From Lentzea californiensis (GTDB taxonomy: Bacteria; Actinomycetota; Actinomycetes; Mycobacteriales; Pseudonocardiaceae): a stretch of DNA of 64,000 bases. Made by a program: the position numbers and the translations under genes. Where the stretch lies: NCBI RefSeq assembly GCF_024648825.1, contig NZ_JANBBE010000004.1, positions 62,001-126,000 of the forward strand, given 5' to 3'. Below the pieces are notes generated by a model, which worked only from the letters and a program-made list of their open reading frames with translations, ran no database searches and had not been told where the DNA came from. Numbering within the stretch: position 1 is the stretch's first letter; each line of letters starts with the position of its first letter. Positions 56,896-64,000 of the stretch are shown here, piece after piece.

Positions 56896-57937
56896 TGCCC
56901 TCGTCGATCTGCTCCGGCGTGACGCCCGAGAACGCGAGGCGCAGAGCGTTGTCGCCGCCCTCCAGCAGGAAGTCGGAGCCCTTCACGAACTCGACGCCGT
57001 GCTCCTTCGCGACCGGCACCAGCTTGTCGATCGACACGCCCGGCAGCTCGACCCACATGAAGTAGCCGCCCTGCGGCGCGGTGAACACGGCCTCCGGCAG
57101 CTCGCGCTGGAGCGCGGCGACCAGGGCGTCCTTGCGGGCGCGCAACGCGGTGCGGACGTTCGCGACCGACTCCTCGAGACGGCCGGAGCGGCAGTACGAG
57201 TTCACGATCGACTGCGCCACCATGTTCGGCGAGATGTACGTGGTGGTGGCGATGTCCTGAATGGACTTGATGACGGCCTTCGGGCCCACCAGGTAACCGC
57301 AGCGGATGCCGGGCGCCATGGTCTTCGAGAACGACGACGCGTAGACGACCTTCTCGTTCGCGTCCTGCGACAGCATCGTCGGCAGCGTCTCGCCCTCGAA
57401 CCGCACCTTGACGTACGGGTCGTCCTCGAACAGCACGAAGTCGTACTTGGCCGCGAGGTCCAGCAGACGCGCGCGCTTCACCTCGGACAGCGTGTAGCCG
57501 GCCGGGTTGTGGAAGTTCGGGATGATGTGCGCGAGCTTCGGGCGCACACCGCTCTCCAGCAGCGCCTCGAGCGCGTCGACGTTGATGCCGTCGGTCTCCA
57601 GCTCGATCGCGTGGATCTTGGCGCCGCGCTGGCGCAGGTTCAGCAGCGTGCGGTCGTAGGTCGGCGCCTCGACCACCACGTCGTCGCCCTGCTGCACGAG
57701 CAGTTCGAACAGGAACGCGTCGGCCTGCATCGAGCCGTTGGTGACGAGCACCTGCTCCGGCGCGACGCCGTGCTGCTCCGCGAGCCAGGTGCGCAGCGGG
57801 ACGTAGCCGACGCTCGTGCCGTACGCGAAGGTGCCGCCGGGGTCGTCCGTGAAGGCTTTCTGCGCTGCTTCGCGCAGGCCTTCCTGGTCGATGATGTCGA
57901 GAGAGGGCGCTCCGCGCGTGAACAGGATCGAGGCCAT
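56861..57937 (-). CDS. PLP-dependent aminotransferase (2-aminoadipate/aromatic type)
   Basis: 358 residues from ATG 57937. Fold-type I: GYVPLRTWLAEQHGV, VTNGSMQADAFLF, IPNFHNPAGYTL, FEDDPYVKVRF and the PLP-lysine motif SSFSKTMAPGIRCGY. There is no HTH domain, unlike the MocR protein at 9053, so it is an enzyme of the Lys/aromatic aminotransferase group. Substrate class: a 2-amino acid such as 2-aminoadipate; not resolved. Confidence 0.9.
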   Translation of the reverse strand: MASILFTRGAPSLDIIDQEGLREAAQKAFTDDPGGTFAYGTSVGYVPLRTWLAEQHGVAPEQVLVTNGSMQADAFLFELLVQQGDDVVVEAPTYDRTLLNLRQRGAKIHAIELETDGINVDALEALLESGVRPKLAHIIPNFHNPAGYTLSEVKRARLLDLAAKYDFVLFEDDPYVKVRFEGETLPTMLSQDANEKVVYASSFSKTMAPGIRCGYLVGPKAVIKSIQDIATTTYISPNMVAQSIVNSYCRSGRLEESVANVRTALRARKDALVAALQRELPEAVFTAPQGGYFMWVELPGVSIDKLVPVAKEHGVEFVKGSDFLLEGGDNALRLAFSGVTPEQIDEGITRLGAAVRSL

Positions 57938-57967
57938 GCGCGGAGCGTACAACTCCCAGTATTCGGG

Positions 57968-59179
57968 CTACGGCCCATATACGTATGAGTTCAGCTGGCC
58001 GACCGCCGCCTGCGCTTTCCCGAGGTGGTAGAGATCGACTGCGAGGAAGTTCGGCTTCTTCCTGGCCGCGGGCTGGCAGAACTGCTGCGCCCGGTTCGCG
58101 AGCTTGCCGTTGTCCGTCGTCGCGGTGCTCGTGAACGGAACGTCGCGGAAGTGGTTCATGACGAACAGGGGCTGGAAGGCGCCGGTCGCGGTGAGCGGTT
58201 TTTCATCCCATCGGCTGTAACAGGACCAGTCGGAGCCGCCGAGCCCCGAACCCATCGACCAGTAGTTCTCGACGGTCCAGTCCTTCTGGTAGAGCACGCC
58301 CGAGTCCTCGCGCCCGTCCTTGCCGTGGTCGGTGAAGATCAGCAGCCGCTTGCCGTTGCTCTGCATCTGGCTGCGCGTGGGCCAGCCGTTCTGCTGCACG
58401 CCCTCGGCCCGGTACAGCACGTCGTTCAGCCCCTGCACCTTGCGCAGTTCGGCGCGCAGCGTGCTCGCGTCGACGTAGTCCTCCAGGAAGACCGTGACGA
58501 TCTCGCTGCGGTTGGCGCGCAGGAAGTCCACGATCCGCTGGACGTCGACGTTGAGCGCCACCGGCTTGCTCACGAGCGTGCAGCTGTTGTGGCACAGGAT
58601 CGCGCCGTCCGCGGTCTGGTGGATGTCCAGCTGGAACCCGCGCACGCCGTCGTTCAGCTGCTGCACGATCCCGCGCGTCTGGTTCTTGGCGAGGTTGACG
58701 AACGGCGGCGCGAACCCGCCGTCCACCCCGTTCGCGTAGGCGTTGTGGGCGGTCAGGAACGTCATCTGGTCGAGCCGCGGGTCCGCCGGCATCGGACTGG
58801 TCTGGGCCGTGACCGGCGTCAGGTACCAGCGCGACTCACCGCCGAGGCTGAAGAATTCCCACTGATCACCGAACTGGCGGGGCTCGTGAACCGCATCCCC
58901 CTGTGAACACGAACCCATGGTGAGCTGACGGGTGATGCACTGGCCCGGCGAGTCGGTGTTCTCGAACCTCCCGTCGTTCAGCCGCCACTGCTGGCGGTCC
59001 TCGTTGCCCTTGGGGCGGTGCAGTGCCAGTCCACTGCCGCTCTGGGCGACGTTGAGGCCGGTCCGGACACTGGTGACGTAGAACGTGCCCGCGGGAGCCG
59101 CTTCAGCGGTGGCGGGTACCAAGGGGAGCAGGAGCAGGGCCGCGATGGCAGGGAGGTATCGCACGGTGACCAGAGTCAC
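57968..59179 (-). CDS. Secreted phosphatidylinositol-specific phospholipase C-like protein
   Basis: 403 residues, with GTG starts at 59179 and about 59164; signal peptide with core AIAALLLLPLVPATAEA. An N-terminal part (FYVTSVRTGLNVAQSGSGLAL) resembles a ricin-like or beta-trefoil piece. The PI-PLC X-like domain has MTFLTAHNAYANG (first catalytic His) and GFQLDIHQTADGAILCHNSC (second). It may cleave lipid head groups or act as a toxin-like secreted enzyme. The inverted repeat GGTGAC-CAGA-GTCACC at 59165-59180 sits at the start. Confidence 0.85.
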   Translation of the reverse strand: MTLVTVRYLPAIAALLLLPLVPATAEAAPAGTFYVTSVRTGLNVAQSGSGLALHRPKGNEDRQQWRLNDGRFENTDSPGQCITRQLTMGSCSQGDAVHEPRQFGDQWEFFSLGGESRWYLTPVTAQTSPMPADPRLDQMTFLTAHNAYANGVDGGFAPPFVNLAKNQTRGIVQQLNDGVRGFQLDIHQTADGAILCHNSCTLVSKPVALNVDVQRIVDFLRANRSEIVTVFLEDYVDASTLRAELRKVQGLNDVLYRAEGVQQNGWPTRSQMQSNGKRLLIFTDHGKDGREDSGVLYQKDWTVENYWSMGSGLGGSDWSCYSRWDEKPLTATGAFQPLFVMNHFRDVPFTSTATTDNGKLANRAQQFCQPAARKKPNFLAVDLYHLGKAQAAVGQLNSYVYGP

Positions 59180-59280
59180 CTACCAGCGTTAAACATGAAA
59201 CGCTTTCAAGCGTGTGGATGTTTAACACTGTGGGTATCCCACATGCCGTAGCCCTCTCTTAGGGGGCAGAACAACTCCAA

Positions 59281-59370
59281 GGCAGCCGTCGCCCGACCGA
59301 AGGGTTTGGGCCGGTACTCGGGCGCCGCCTTCACAAGCCGCGCAGGGTTCGACTCCCTCGGTTGCCGCCA
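59281..59370 (+). other. tRNA-like 3' end: T-arm, acceptor and CCA without a normal body
   Basis: The sequence ends CAGGG-TTCGACT-CCCTC-GGTTGCC-G-CCA, a canonical T-arm, acceptor strand, discriminator G and encoded CCA. GGCAGCC at 59281-59287 pairs with GGTTGCC (one G-T). The 90-base length and G-CCA end recall tRNA-Sec or tRNA-Ser. However, the interior folds as a long hairpin (CGCCCGA with TCGGGCG) and lacks a D-arm and anticodon stem. It is best read as a tRNA fragment or pseudo-tRNA; an old integration-site remnant is possible. Confidence 0.3.
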
Positions 59371-59390
59371 AAATCCGTCTGGTCACAAAA

Positions 59391-59423
59391 GAAGCCCGCC
59401 CGGCGCGAGGCCGAGCGGGCTTC
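59391..59423 (-). terminator. Terminator of the cold-shock gene
   Basis: GAAGCCCGC (59391-59399) pairs perfectly with GCGGGCTTC (59415-59423), 11 bases past the cspA-type stop on the minus strand. On that strand the stem is followed by TTTTGTGA. Confidence 0.8.
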
Positions 59424-59434
59424 GAAGAGCGGAA

Positions 59435-59638
59435 TCAGATGGCGCGGACGTCCTGCGCCTGCGGCCCCTTCTGACCCTGGCCGATCTCGAACTCCACGCG
59501 CTGCTGCTCTTCAAGCGACTTGAAGCCCGAACCGGAAATCTGCGAGTAGTGGACGAACACGTCCGGACCGCCGCCGTCCTGCGCGATGAATCCGAAGCCC
59601 TTCTCGCCGTTGAACCACTTCACGGTGCCCTGCGCCAT
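59435..59638 (-). CDS. Cold-shock domain protein
   Basis: 67 residues, ATG 59638. CspA-type nucleic-acid-binding fold: [20 protein letters not shown] (RNP1 KGFGFI) and DVFVHYSQI (RNP2). Typical length for actinobacterial Csp proteins; acts as an RNA chaperone. A 5' leader (about 59639-59740) precedes it and a clean terminator follows. Monocistronic. Confidence 0.97.
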   Translation of the reverse strand: MAQGTVKWFNGEKGFGFIAQDGGGPDVFVHYSQISGSGFKSLEEQQRVEFEIGQGQKGPQAQDVRAI

Positions 59639-59776
59639 ACGAATTGCTCCCTAGATGTTGGACCCCCGCCAGAGCGAGGTTCGCGCAGTCTGCCAGGCCA
59701 CGGTCTCTCTCACATCGTGGTTAGCCCGGTGGTGTGAAGAAGTAAGTTGAACCGGGTACCACCGAGAGGAGCAGGG

Positions 59777-60877
59777 ATGTCGAACTGGCTGGACGTCGCG
59801 CACGAGGTTGCGGCGACGCTCAGGTCCGACGCGGCGGACAGGGACCGGGCCGGCCAGCCGCCCGCCAAAGAGGTGGAACTGCTCCGGCAGAGCGGTCTGC
59901 TCAACGTCCGGGACTGGACGCAGCAGCAGCGGATCGGCCGGATCGTCGGTGCCGCCGACGCCAACGCCGGACACCTCCTCGGGTACCACTACCTGCAGAT
60001 CTGGCGCAGCGGGCTGTTCGACGCCCCGTTCAGCGTCCAGTCCGACCAGTTCTGGGCCGGCGTCAGCAACCCGCTCGACGCGGCGCTCGAACTGACGCCC
60101 GCCGAAGGTGGTTTCGTCCTGAACGGTCGCAAGACCTTCGCCACCGGAGCCGCCGTCGCCGACCGCCTCGTGGTCAGCGCGACCCGCACGGACAACGGCG
60201 AGAAACTCACGTTCCTGCTCGACGGGAAAGCGAGCGGAATCACCTACTTGGATGATTGGGACAACATCGGTCAGCGCCTCACGGCGTCCGGCGGGGTGAA
60301 CTTCGAGGACGTCCGGGTGACGGAGGTCCTCGGCGTACAGCCGTCCACCGAGGACCCGCGCGTCAGCCTCGCCGCGCTCGGCTTCCAGCTCGTGCTCGCC
60401 CAGCTCTACGTGGCCATCGCGGAAGGCGCGCTCGCGGAGGCCGCCGACTACACCCGCACCAAGACCCGCCCGTGGTTCGTCAGCGGCGTCGAGTCCGCCA
60501 CCGAGGACCCGTACATCGTCGCGGCCTACGGCGAGATGGTGTCCCAGACCAGGGCCGCCGGGCTGCTCGCGGACGAAGCGGCCCGCCAGCTCTGGGAGGC
60601 CTCCGAGTTCGGCCGCAACCTCACGCCCGCCAAGCGCGGCGAGGTCGCGGTGACGATCTCCGAGGCCAAGGTCGTCAGCACCAAGCTCGTCAACGAGGTC
60701 ACCAGCCGCATCTTCGAGCAGGTCGGCGCGCGCGGCACCGCCGCGAAGTACGGCGTGGACCGCTTCTGGCGCAACGCCCGCACGCTCACGCTGCACGACC
60801 CGGTCGTCTACAAGGCCCGCGAGGTCGGCGAGCACTTCCTGACCGGTGCGCGTCCCGCGCACACCGGGTACAGCTGA
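59777..60877 (+). CDS. Acyl-CoA-dehydrogenase-family flavoenzyme (SfnB/DszC-like)
   Basis: 366 residues, ATG 59777 behind GAGAGGAGCAGGG. Acyl-CoA dehydrogenase fold: LLRQSGLLNV near the start, TPAEGGFVLNGRKTFATGA, and VGARGTAAKYGVDRFWRNARTLTLHDPVVYKA at the C-terminus, where monooxygenase members (DszC, SfnB) have the same RNARTxTLHDP pattern. It heads an operon of methionine-salvage genes, with TGATG overlap to the next gene. A flavin-dependent S- or C-S-bond oxygenation in sulfur salvage is plausible; a direct substrate is not known. Confidence 0.85.
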   Translation: MSNWLDVAHEVAATLRSDAADRDRAGQPPAKEVELLRQSGLLNVRDWTQQQRIGRIVGAADANAGHLLGYHYLQIWRSGLFDAPFSVQSDQFWAGVSNPLDAALELTPAEGGFVLNGRKTFATGAAVADRLVVSATRTDNGEKLTFLLDGKASGITYLDDWDNIGQRLTASGGVNFEDVRVTEVLGVQPSTEDPRVSLAALGFQLVLAQLYVAIAEGALAEAADYTRTKTRPWFVSGVESATEDPYIVAAYGEMVSQTRAAGLLADEAARQLWEASEFGRNLTPAKRGEVAVTISEAKVVSTKLVNEVTSRIFEQVGARGTAAKYGVDRFWRNARTLTLHDPVVYKAREVGEHFLTGARPAHTGYS

Positions 60878-61878
60878 TGCAGCCGGTGCTCGCCGACTCG
60901 GTGCGACTCACCGAGGACGGTGTGCTGATCCTCGACCGCCGGCAGTTCCCGTTCGAACGGAACTGGGTGCTCTGCCGCACGGCCGAGGACGTCGCGAAAG
61001 CCATCGAGGACATGGTCACCCAGTCCTCCGGCCCGTACTTCGCGGTGCTGTTCGCCATGGTGCTGAAGGCGCGCACCCTGGAGGCGCTGCCGTTCGAGCA
61101 GTCCCGCGCACAGCTCGCGGAGACCGCGCGGATGCTCGAGAACACCAGGCGCACCAACAACGCCCTGCGCAAGGCCACCAAGGTCGTCCTCGACCACGTG
61201 GACGCCGCGCGGGACGTCACGCACGCACTCGCGGGCGCCGAGGAGGGCGACCGCAGGTACCGGGCCAAGAGCCAGGCGCTGGGTGAGCACACGGCGAACC
61301 TGTTGGCCGACAACGCCACCGTCATGACGCACTGCTGGGCCGACCTGTACCTGACGGAGACGGTCAGGGCGGCTCAGAAGCAGCAGAAGACGCTGCGCTT
61401 CTTCTGCACCGAGACCAGGCCGTACCTGCAGGGAGCCAGACTCACAGCGGAAACGCTGATCGAGATGGGCGTCGACACCACGCTCATCACGGACGGCATG
61501 GGCGCCGCGGTGCTGCAGAGCGGCGTGGTCGACGCGTTGGTGACGGCGGCCGACCGGGTCACCATGGACGGGCACGTCGTGAACAAGGTCGGCACACTGG
61601 GTCTGGCCGTGGCCGCGCACGCGTTCGGAGTACCGTTCCACGCCCAAGTGCAGGCACCCGATCTGCTGGCGCCCACGACGGACCACGTGGAGATCGAGTA
61701 CCGCGACGGTGCCGAAGTGCTGCAGGTGCTGGGCAGGCCGAGTGCCACGCCGAGGGCCAAGGGGCACTACCCGGCGTTCGACGTGACGCCGCCGCGCTTC
61801 GTCACGACGGTGGTGACCGACCGGGGCGTCTACGGCGCCGGGGAGCTCGACAAGTACTACGAGGGAGAACAGCGGTGA
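60877..61878 (+). CDS. MtnA-like (methylthioribose-1-phosphate isomerase family) protein
   Basis: 333 residues, ATG 60877. The C-terminal half is clearly MtnA/aIF2B-like: TETRPYLQGARLTAETLIEMG, TLITDGMGAAVLQSGVVDALV, VVNKVGTLGLAVAAHAFGVPF and PAFDVTPPRFVTTVVTDRG. Where MtnA has the conserved catalytic stretch C-N-x-G-x-L-A-T, this has THCWADLYLTE: Cys is kept, but the rest is altered. The usual N-terminal RGAPAIG motif is also absent. It may use a variant substrate or mechanism in the same pathway. It overlaps mtnC-like by GTG. Confidence 0.8.
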   Translation: MQPVLADSVRLTEDGVLILDRRQFPFERNWVLCRTAEDVAKAIEDMVTQSSGPYFAVLFAMVLKARTLEALPFEQSRAQLAETARMLENTRRTNNALRKATKVVLDHVDAARDVTHALAGAEEGDRRYRAKSQALGEHTANLLADNATVMTHCWADLYLTETVRAAQKQQKTLRFFCTETRPYLQGARLTAETLIEMGVDTTLITDGMGAAVLQSGVVDALVTAADRVTMDGHVVNKVGTLGLAVAAHAFGVPFHAQVQAPDLLAPTTDHVEIEYRDGAEVLQVLGRPSATPRAKGHYPAFDVTPPRFVTTVVTDRGVYGAGELDKYYEGEQR

Positions 61879-62531
61879 GCAAGTGGGTCGTGCTCGACAT
61901 CGAGGGCACGCTGAGCGCGACGGACCAGGTGCTGGTCGTCCTCTACGACTACGCCCGTCCCAGGCTCGGTCCGTGGATCGAGCAGCACGGTGACGACCCG
62001 GTGGTCGCCGACGCCGTGAAGCAGATCAAGGAGCTCAGCGGCCACGACGACGTTGTCAAAGCACTGCACGACTGGATGGACGCCGACCAGAAGGTCACGC
62101 CCCTCAAGACGTTGCAGGGCCTCATCTGGCAGCAGGGCTACGCGCAGGGCGACCTGGTGGCGGAGTTCTTCCCGGACGTCGTCCCCGCGATCCGCAAGTG
62201 GCACGGCGACGGCGTGAAGCTCGCGATCTTCAGCTCCGGCTCGGTCGCGGGCCAGGTCGCGTTCTTCCAGCACACCACCGACGGCGACCTGACCCCGTTG
62301 CTGGAGCACCACTTCGACACGGTCAACGCCGGCCCGAAGCGCGAAGCCGCGTCGTACCACAAGATCGCCTCGGTGCTGAAGAGCGACGACATCACCTTCT
62401 ACAGCGACGTTCCGGCCGAGCTGCACGCCGCGCAGGAGGCGGGCTGGAAGACGGTCGGCGTCGCGCGCGCCGGTGAGCCGTACGGCAACGCCGACTTCTC
62501 GCCCCACCCGACGGTGTGGGAGCTTTCGTGA
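61875..62531 (+). CDS. mtnC: MtnC-type enolase-phosphatase E1
   Basis: 218 residues, GTG 61875. HAD-superfamily motif I VLDIEGTLSA (D-x-E-G-T, typical of MtnC), motif II IFSSGSVAGQ, FQHTTDGDL and the C-terminal ITFYSDVPAELHAAQEAGW. It performs enolisation and dephosphorylation of 2,3-diketo-5-methylthiopentyl-1-phosphate to acireductone in methionine salvage. It overlaps mtnB (GTGA). Confidence 0.93.
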   Translation: MSKWVVLDIEGTLSATDQVLVVLYDYARPRLGPWIEQHGDDPVVADAVKQIKELSGHDDVVKALHDWMDADQKVTPLKTLQGLIWQQGYAQGDLVAEFFPDVVPAIRKWHGDGVKLAIFSSGSVAGQVAFFQHTTDGDLTPLLEHHFDTVNAGPKREAASYHKIASVLKSDDITFYSDVPAELHAAQEAGWKTVGVARAGEPYGNADFSPHPTVWELS

Positions 62532-63124
62532 CCGCCGAGCTCGCCCGCGAGTGCGTCCGCTTCGCGCAGATGGGCTGGATGCGCGGCACGAGCGGCAACC
62601 TCTCCGTTGTCCTGCAACGTGATCCGCTCCGGCTCGCGGTCACCGTCAGCGGCGTCGACAAGGGTGAGATCACCGCGGAAGACAGCGTCGTCATCGACGC
62701 CGACGGCAACGCGGTCGACTCGCCGAAGGTGCCGTCCGCCGAAGCGGGCCTGCACGCCAGGATCGCCCGCGTCGCCGGTGCAGGTGCCGTCGTGCACGTC
62801 CACGCGCTCGCCACCGTCGTCGCGGCGGAGCACTGGCCCGGCGGCGTGGTGCTGAAGGACCTGGAGATGCTCAAGGGTTTCGGCCGGTACGCCCACGAAG
62901 AGGTCGTGATCCCGGTCGTCCGCAACTCGCAGGACATGCTCGAACTGGGCGACGCCTTCGAGAAGGGCTTCGACCCGGAGGTGCCGGCGCTGCTCGTCGC
63001 ACGGCACGGCGTGTACGTGTGGGGCGACGACCTGGTGCAGGCCCGGCACCGCCTGGAATGCCTGGAGTGGCTGCTGCGCTTCAAGGTGGAGACGCGAGAC
63101 ATCTTTACGGGGAGGCACTCATGA
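62528..63124 (+). CDS. mtnB: Methylthioribulose-1-phosphate dehydratase MtnB
   Basis: 198 residues, GTG 62528. Class II aldolase fold: GWMRGTSGNLSVV, VVHVHALATVVAAEHW (H-x-H zinc ligands), and ARHGVYVWGDDLVQARHRLECLEWLL (third His). Catalyses dehydration of methylthioribulose-1-phosphate. ATGA overlap with mtnD. Confidence 0.93.
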   Translation: MTAELARECVRFAQMGWMRGTSGNLSVVLQRDPLRLAVTVSGVDKGEITAEDSVVIDADGNAVDSPKVPSAEAGLHARIARVAGAGAVVHVHALATVVAAEHWPGGVVLKDLEMLKGFGRYAHEEVVIPVVRNSQDMLELGDAFEKGFDPEVPALLVARHGVYVWGDDLVQARHRLECLEWLLRFKVETRDIFTGRHS

Positions 63125-63684
63125 CGCTGCTGACGGTATGGCCGGAAACCGGCCCCGAGGAGACCGTCCTGCGCACCACCGACGCCGAGGAGATCACCAC
63201 CGCGCTCAAGGAGCACGGCGTGCGCTTCAGCCGTTGGTCCGTTGTGGACGGTGTGACCGCTGAGAACGCGCTGGAAATCTTCAAAGACGACATCGCCCGC
63301 GTCAGCGAGACCGAGGGTTACGGCTACGTAGACGCGATGGAGATGACTCCGGCCGACACGGACGAGTACCGCGCGAAGGCCGTCGAGTTCCGCGACAAGT
63401 TCCTCGCCGAGCACACGCACGACGACGACGAGGACCGCTATTTCGCCCGTGGCGCAGGCGTTTTCTACCTGCACATCGGTGACAAGGTCTATGCGGTGTT
63501 CTGCACGGCGGGTGACCTGCTGAGCGTTCCGGCGAACACGACGCACTGGTTCGACATGGGCACGACGCCGGACTACGTGTCGGTCAGGTTCTTCCACGAC
63601 GACGACGGCTGGATCGGGAACTTCACCGGCAGCGACATCGCGAAGAAGTTCCCGACCTTCGACGAGATCAGTTCAGGAATGTGA
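63121..63684 (+). CDS. mtnD: Acireductone dioxygenase MtnD
   Basis: 187 residues, ATG 63121. Cupin metal ligands in EHTHDDDEDRYFARG (H-x-H-x3-E) and TTHWFDMG (last His), with the usual GVFYLHIGDKVYAV strand between. It converts acireductone to the keto acid precursor of methionine (Fe form) or off-pathway products (Ni form). It ends the five-gene operon. Confidence 0.94.
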   Translation: MTLLTVWPETGPEETVLRTTDAEEITTALKEHGVRFSRWSVVDGVTAENALEIFKDDIARVSETEGYGYVDAMEMTPADTDEYRAKAVEFRDKFLAEHTHDDDEDRYFARGAGVFYLHIGDKVYAVFCTAGDLLSVPANTTHWFDMGTTPDYVSVRFFHDDDGWIGNFTGSDIAKKFPTFDEISSGM

Positions 63685-63755
63685 AAAGTTCGCCTATCTG
63701 AACGTTGTTCCGGAATTTGAACGAAGTATTGATTCCCTCCGCCCTCTGACCTCAC

Positions 63756-63771
63756 AGTGGTACAGACCACT
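63756..63771. promoter_or_regulatory. DasR-like (dre) operator upstream of the last gene
   Basis: AGTGGTACAGACCACT matches A(G/C)TGGTCTAGACCA(G/C)T at 14 of 16 bases and is a near-perfect palindrome, 24 bases before the GTG of the secreted protein. Another GntR/HutC-type regulator could use the same site. Confidence 0.6.
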
Positions 63772-63795
63772 TATCGAAGGTCGGAGGGATTCACC

Positions 63796-64000
63796 GTGGA
63801 AACCCCTGCACTCCACACACGACGATCCGTGCTAGCCCTCGCGTTGACGGCACCCCTGCTCGTGGCCCCGGCGGCTCAGGCCCTCGCTCAGCCGCCGTCC
63901 GCGCAGTGGGTCTCGGCGCCGTACACCTACACCGTCCAGAAGCCGTACAACCTCGCGACGAGCGCCCGGTACAAGTTCGAGGGCGGCGTCCACACGACGT
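63796..64000 (+). CDS. Tat-exported protein (C-terminus beyond window)
   Basis: Only the first 68 residues are present, from GTG 63796 behind GGAGG. A twin-arginine signal (HTRRSVLALALTAPLLVAPA, cleavage near ALAQ) precedes a mature part beginning YTYTVQKPYNLATSARYKF. No family is assigned from so short a piece. The DasR-like box suggests a role in chitin or amino-sugar use, or in cell-wall turnover. Confidence 0.7.
   Translation, partial: METPALHTRRSVLALALTAPLLVAPAAQALAQPPSAQWVSAPYTYTVQKPYNLATSARYKFEGGVHTT

Noticed and set aside
59281-59370. Functional tRNA gene
   Set aside because: No D-arm, anticodon stem or plausible anticodon loop could be folded; position 8 is not T in the 7-bp acceptor model.

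Overview
The window looks like chromosomal DNA of a filamentous actinomycete, probably of the Pseudonocardiales (Lentzea/Saccharothrix/Actinosynnema type). It has very high GC, many GTG starts and ATGA/GTGA overlaps. It also carries a furA-katG pair, a conservon, an AfsR/SARP regulator, a geosmin synthase, DasR-like operators and many secreted or lipoproteins. Genus is inference; no rRNA or intact tRNA was seen. About 70 genes are packed tightly, and no phage, IS element or CRISPR array was recognised.

Layout. 1-6.2 kb: a truncated membrane protein, a five-bladed-propeller lipoprotein, a histidine kinase/response regulator/phosphotransferase operon and a DedA protein. 6.3-9 kb: katG and furA. 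9-13.8 kb: a MocR regulator divergent from a DMT exporter, small enzymes, an SDR remnant and a beta-lactamase-like lipoprotein. 13.9-15.5 kb: a membrane protein/XRE regulator/oxidoreductase operon behind a promoter flanked by two palindromes. 15.5-25.6 kb: the most interesting region, described below. 25.6-33 kb: two DinB-like proteins, a decayed secreted-protein gene, MFS, PAP2, a two-component system with an unusual kinase, and an FAD monooxygenase. 33-35.3 kb: an acetate-type symporter with its DUF485 partner. 35.5-40.1 kb: an OFA-type MFS transporter, a 41-residue partner and conservon genes cvnA-B-C without the GTPase, all overlapping. 40.2-43.7 kb: a nitroreductase coupled to an AfsR-like regulator. 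44-50 kb: Uma2 nuclease, geosmin synthase, a second monooxygenase and a beta-N-acetylhexosaminidase with a DasR-like box. 50-56 kb: PfkB/SurE, MarR, and a TetR/FAD-oxidase/hydrolase operon. 56-59.6 kb: a glycosyltransferase, an aminotransferase, a PI-PLC-like protein and a cold-shock protein. 59.7-63.7 kb: a methionine-salvage operon. 63.8 kb to the end: a truncated Tat-exported protein.

The candidate system (about 16.7-25.6 kb). A GTP cyclohydrolase II homologue has His where E. coli RibA has catalytic Tyr105. It is divergent from a pyruvoyltetrahydropterin synthase homologue that has lost the HGH zinc motif and the catalytic Cys. The rest of the island holds a creatininase-family protein (the family of the archaeal FAPy deformylase), a RibD-C-type reductase, a glycosyltransferase, a methyltransferase and an MDR dehydrogenase. 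It also holds four membrane proteins: a UPF0104/LPG-synthase-like protein, a CDP-alcohol phosphatidyltransferase, a DoxX-like protein and an LTA-synthase-like sulfatase. Together these suggest an uncharacterised route from GTP through a formamidopyrimidine to a modified, possibly membrane-linked, pterin- or pyrimidine-type product. The individual families are seen in the sequence; the pathway is inference.
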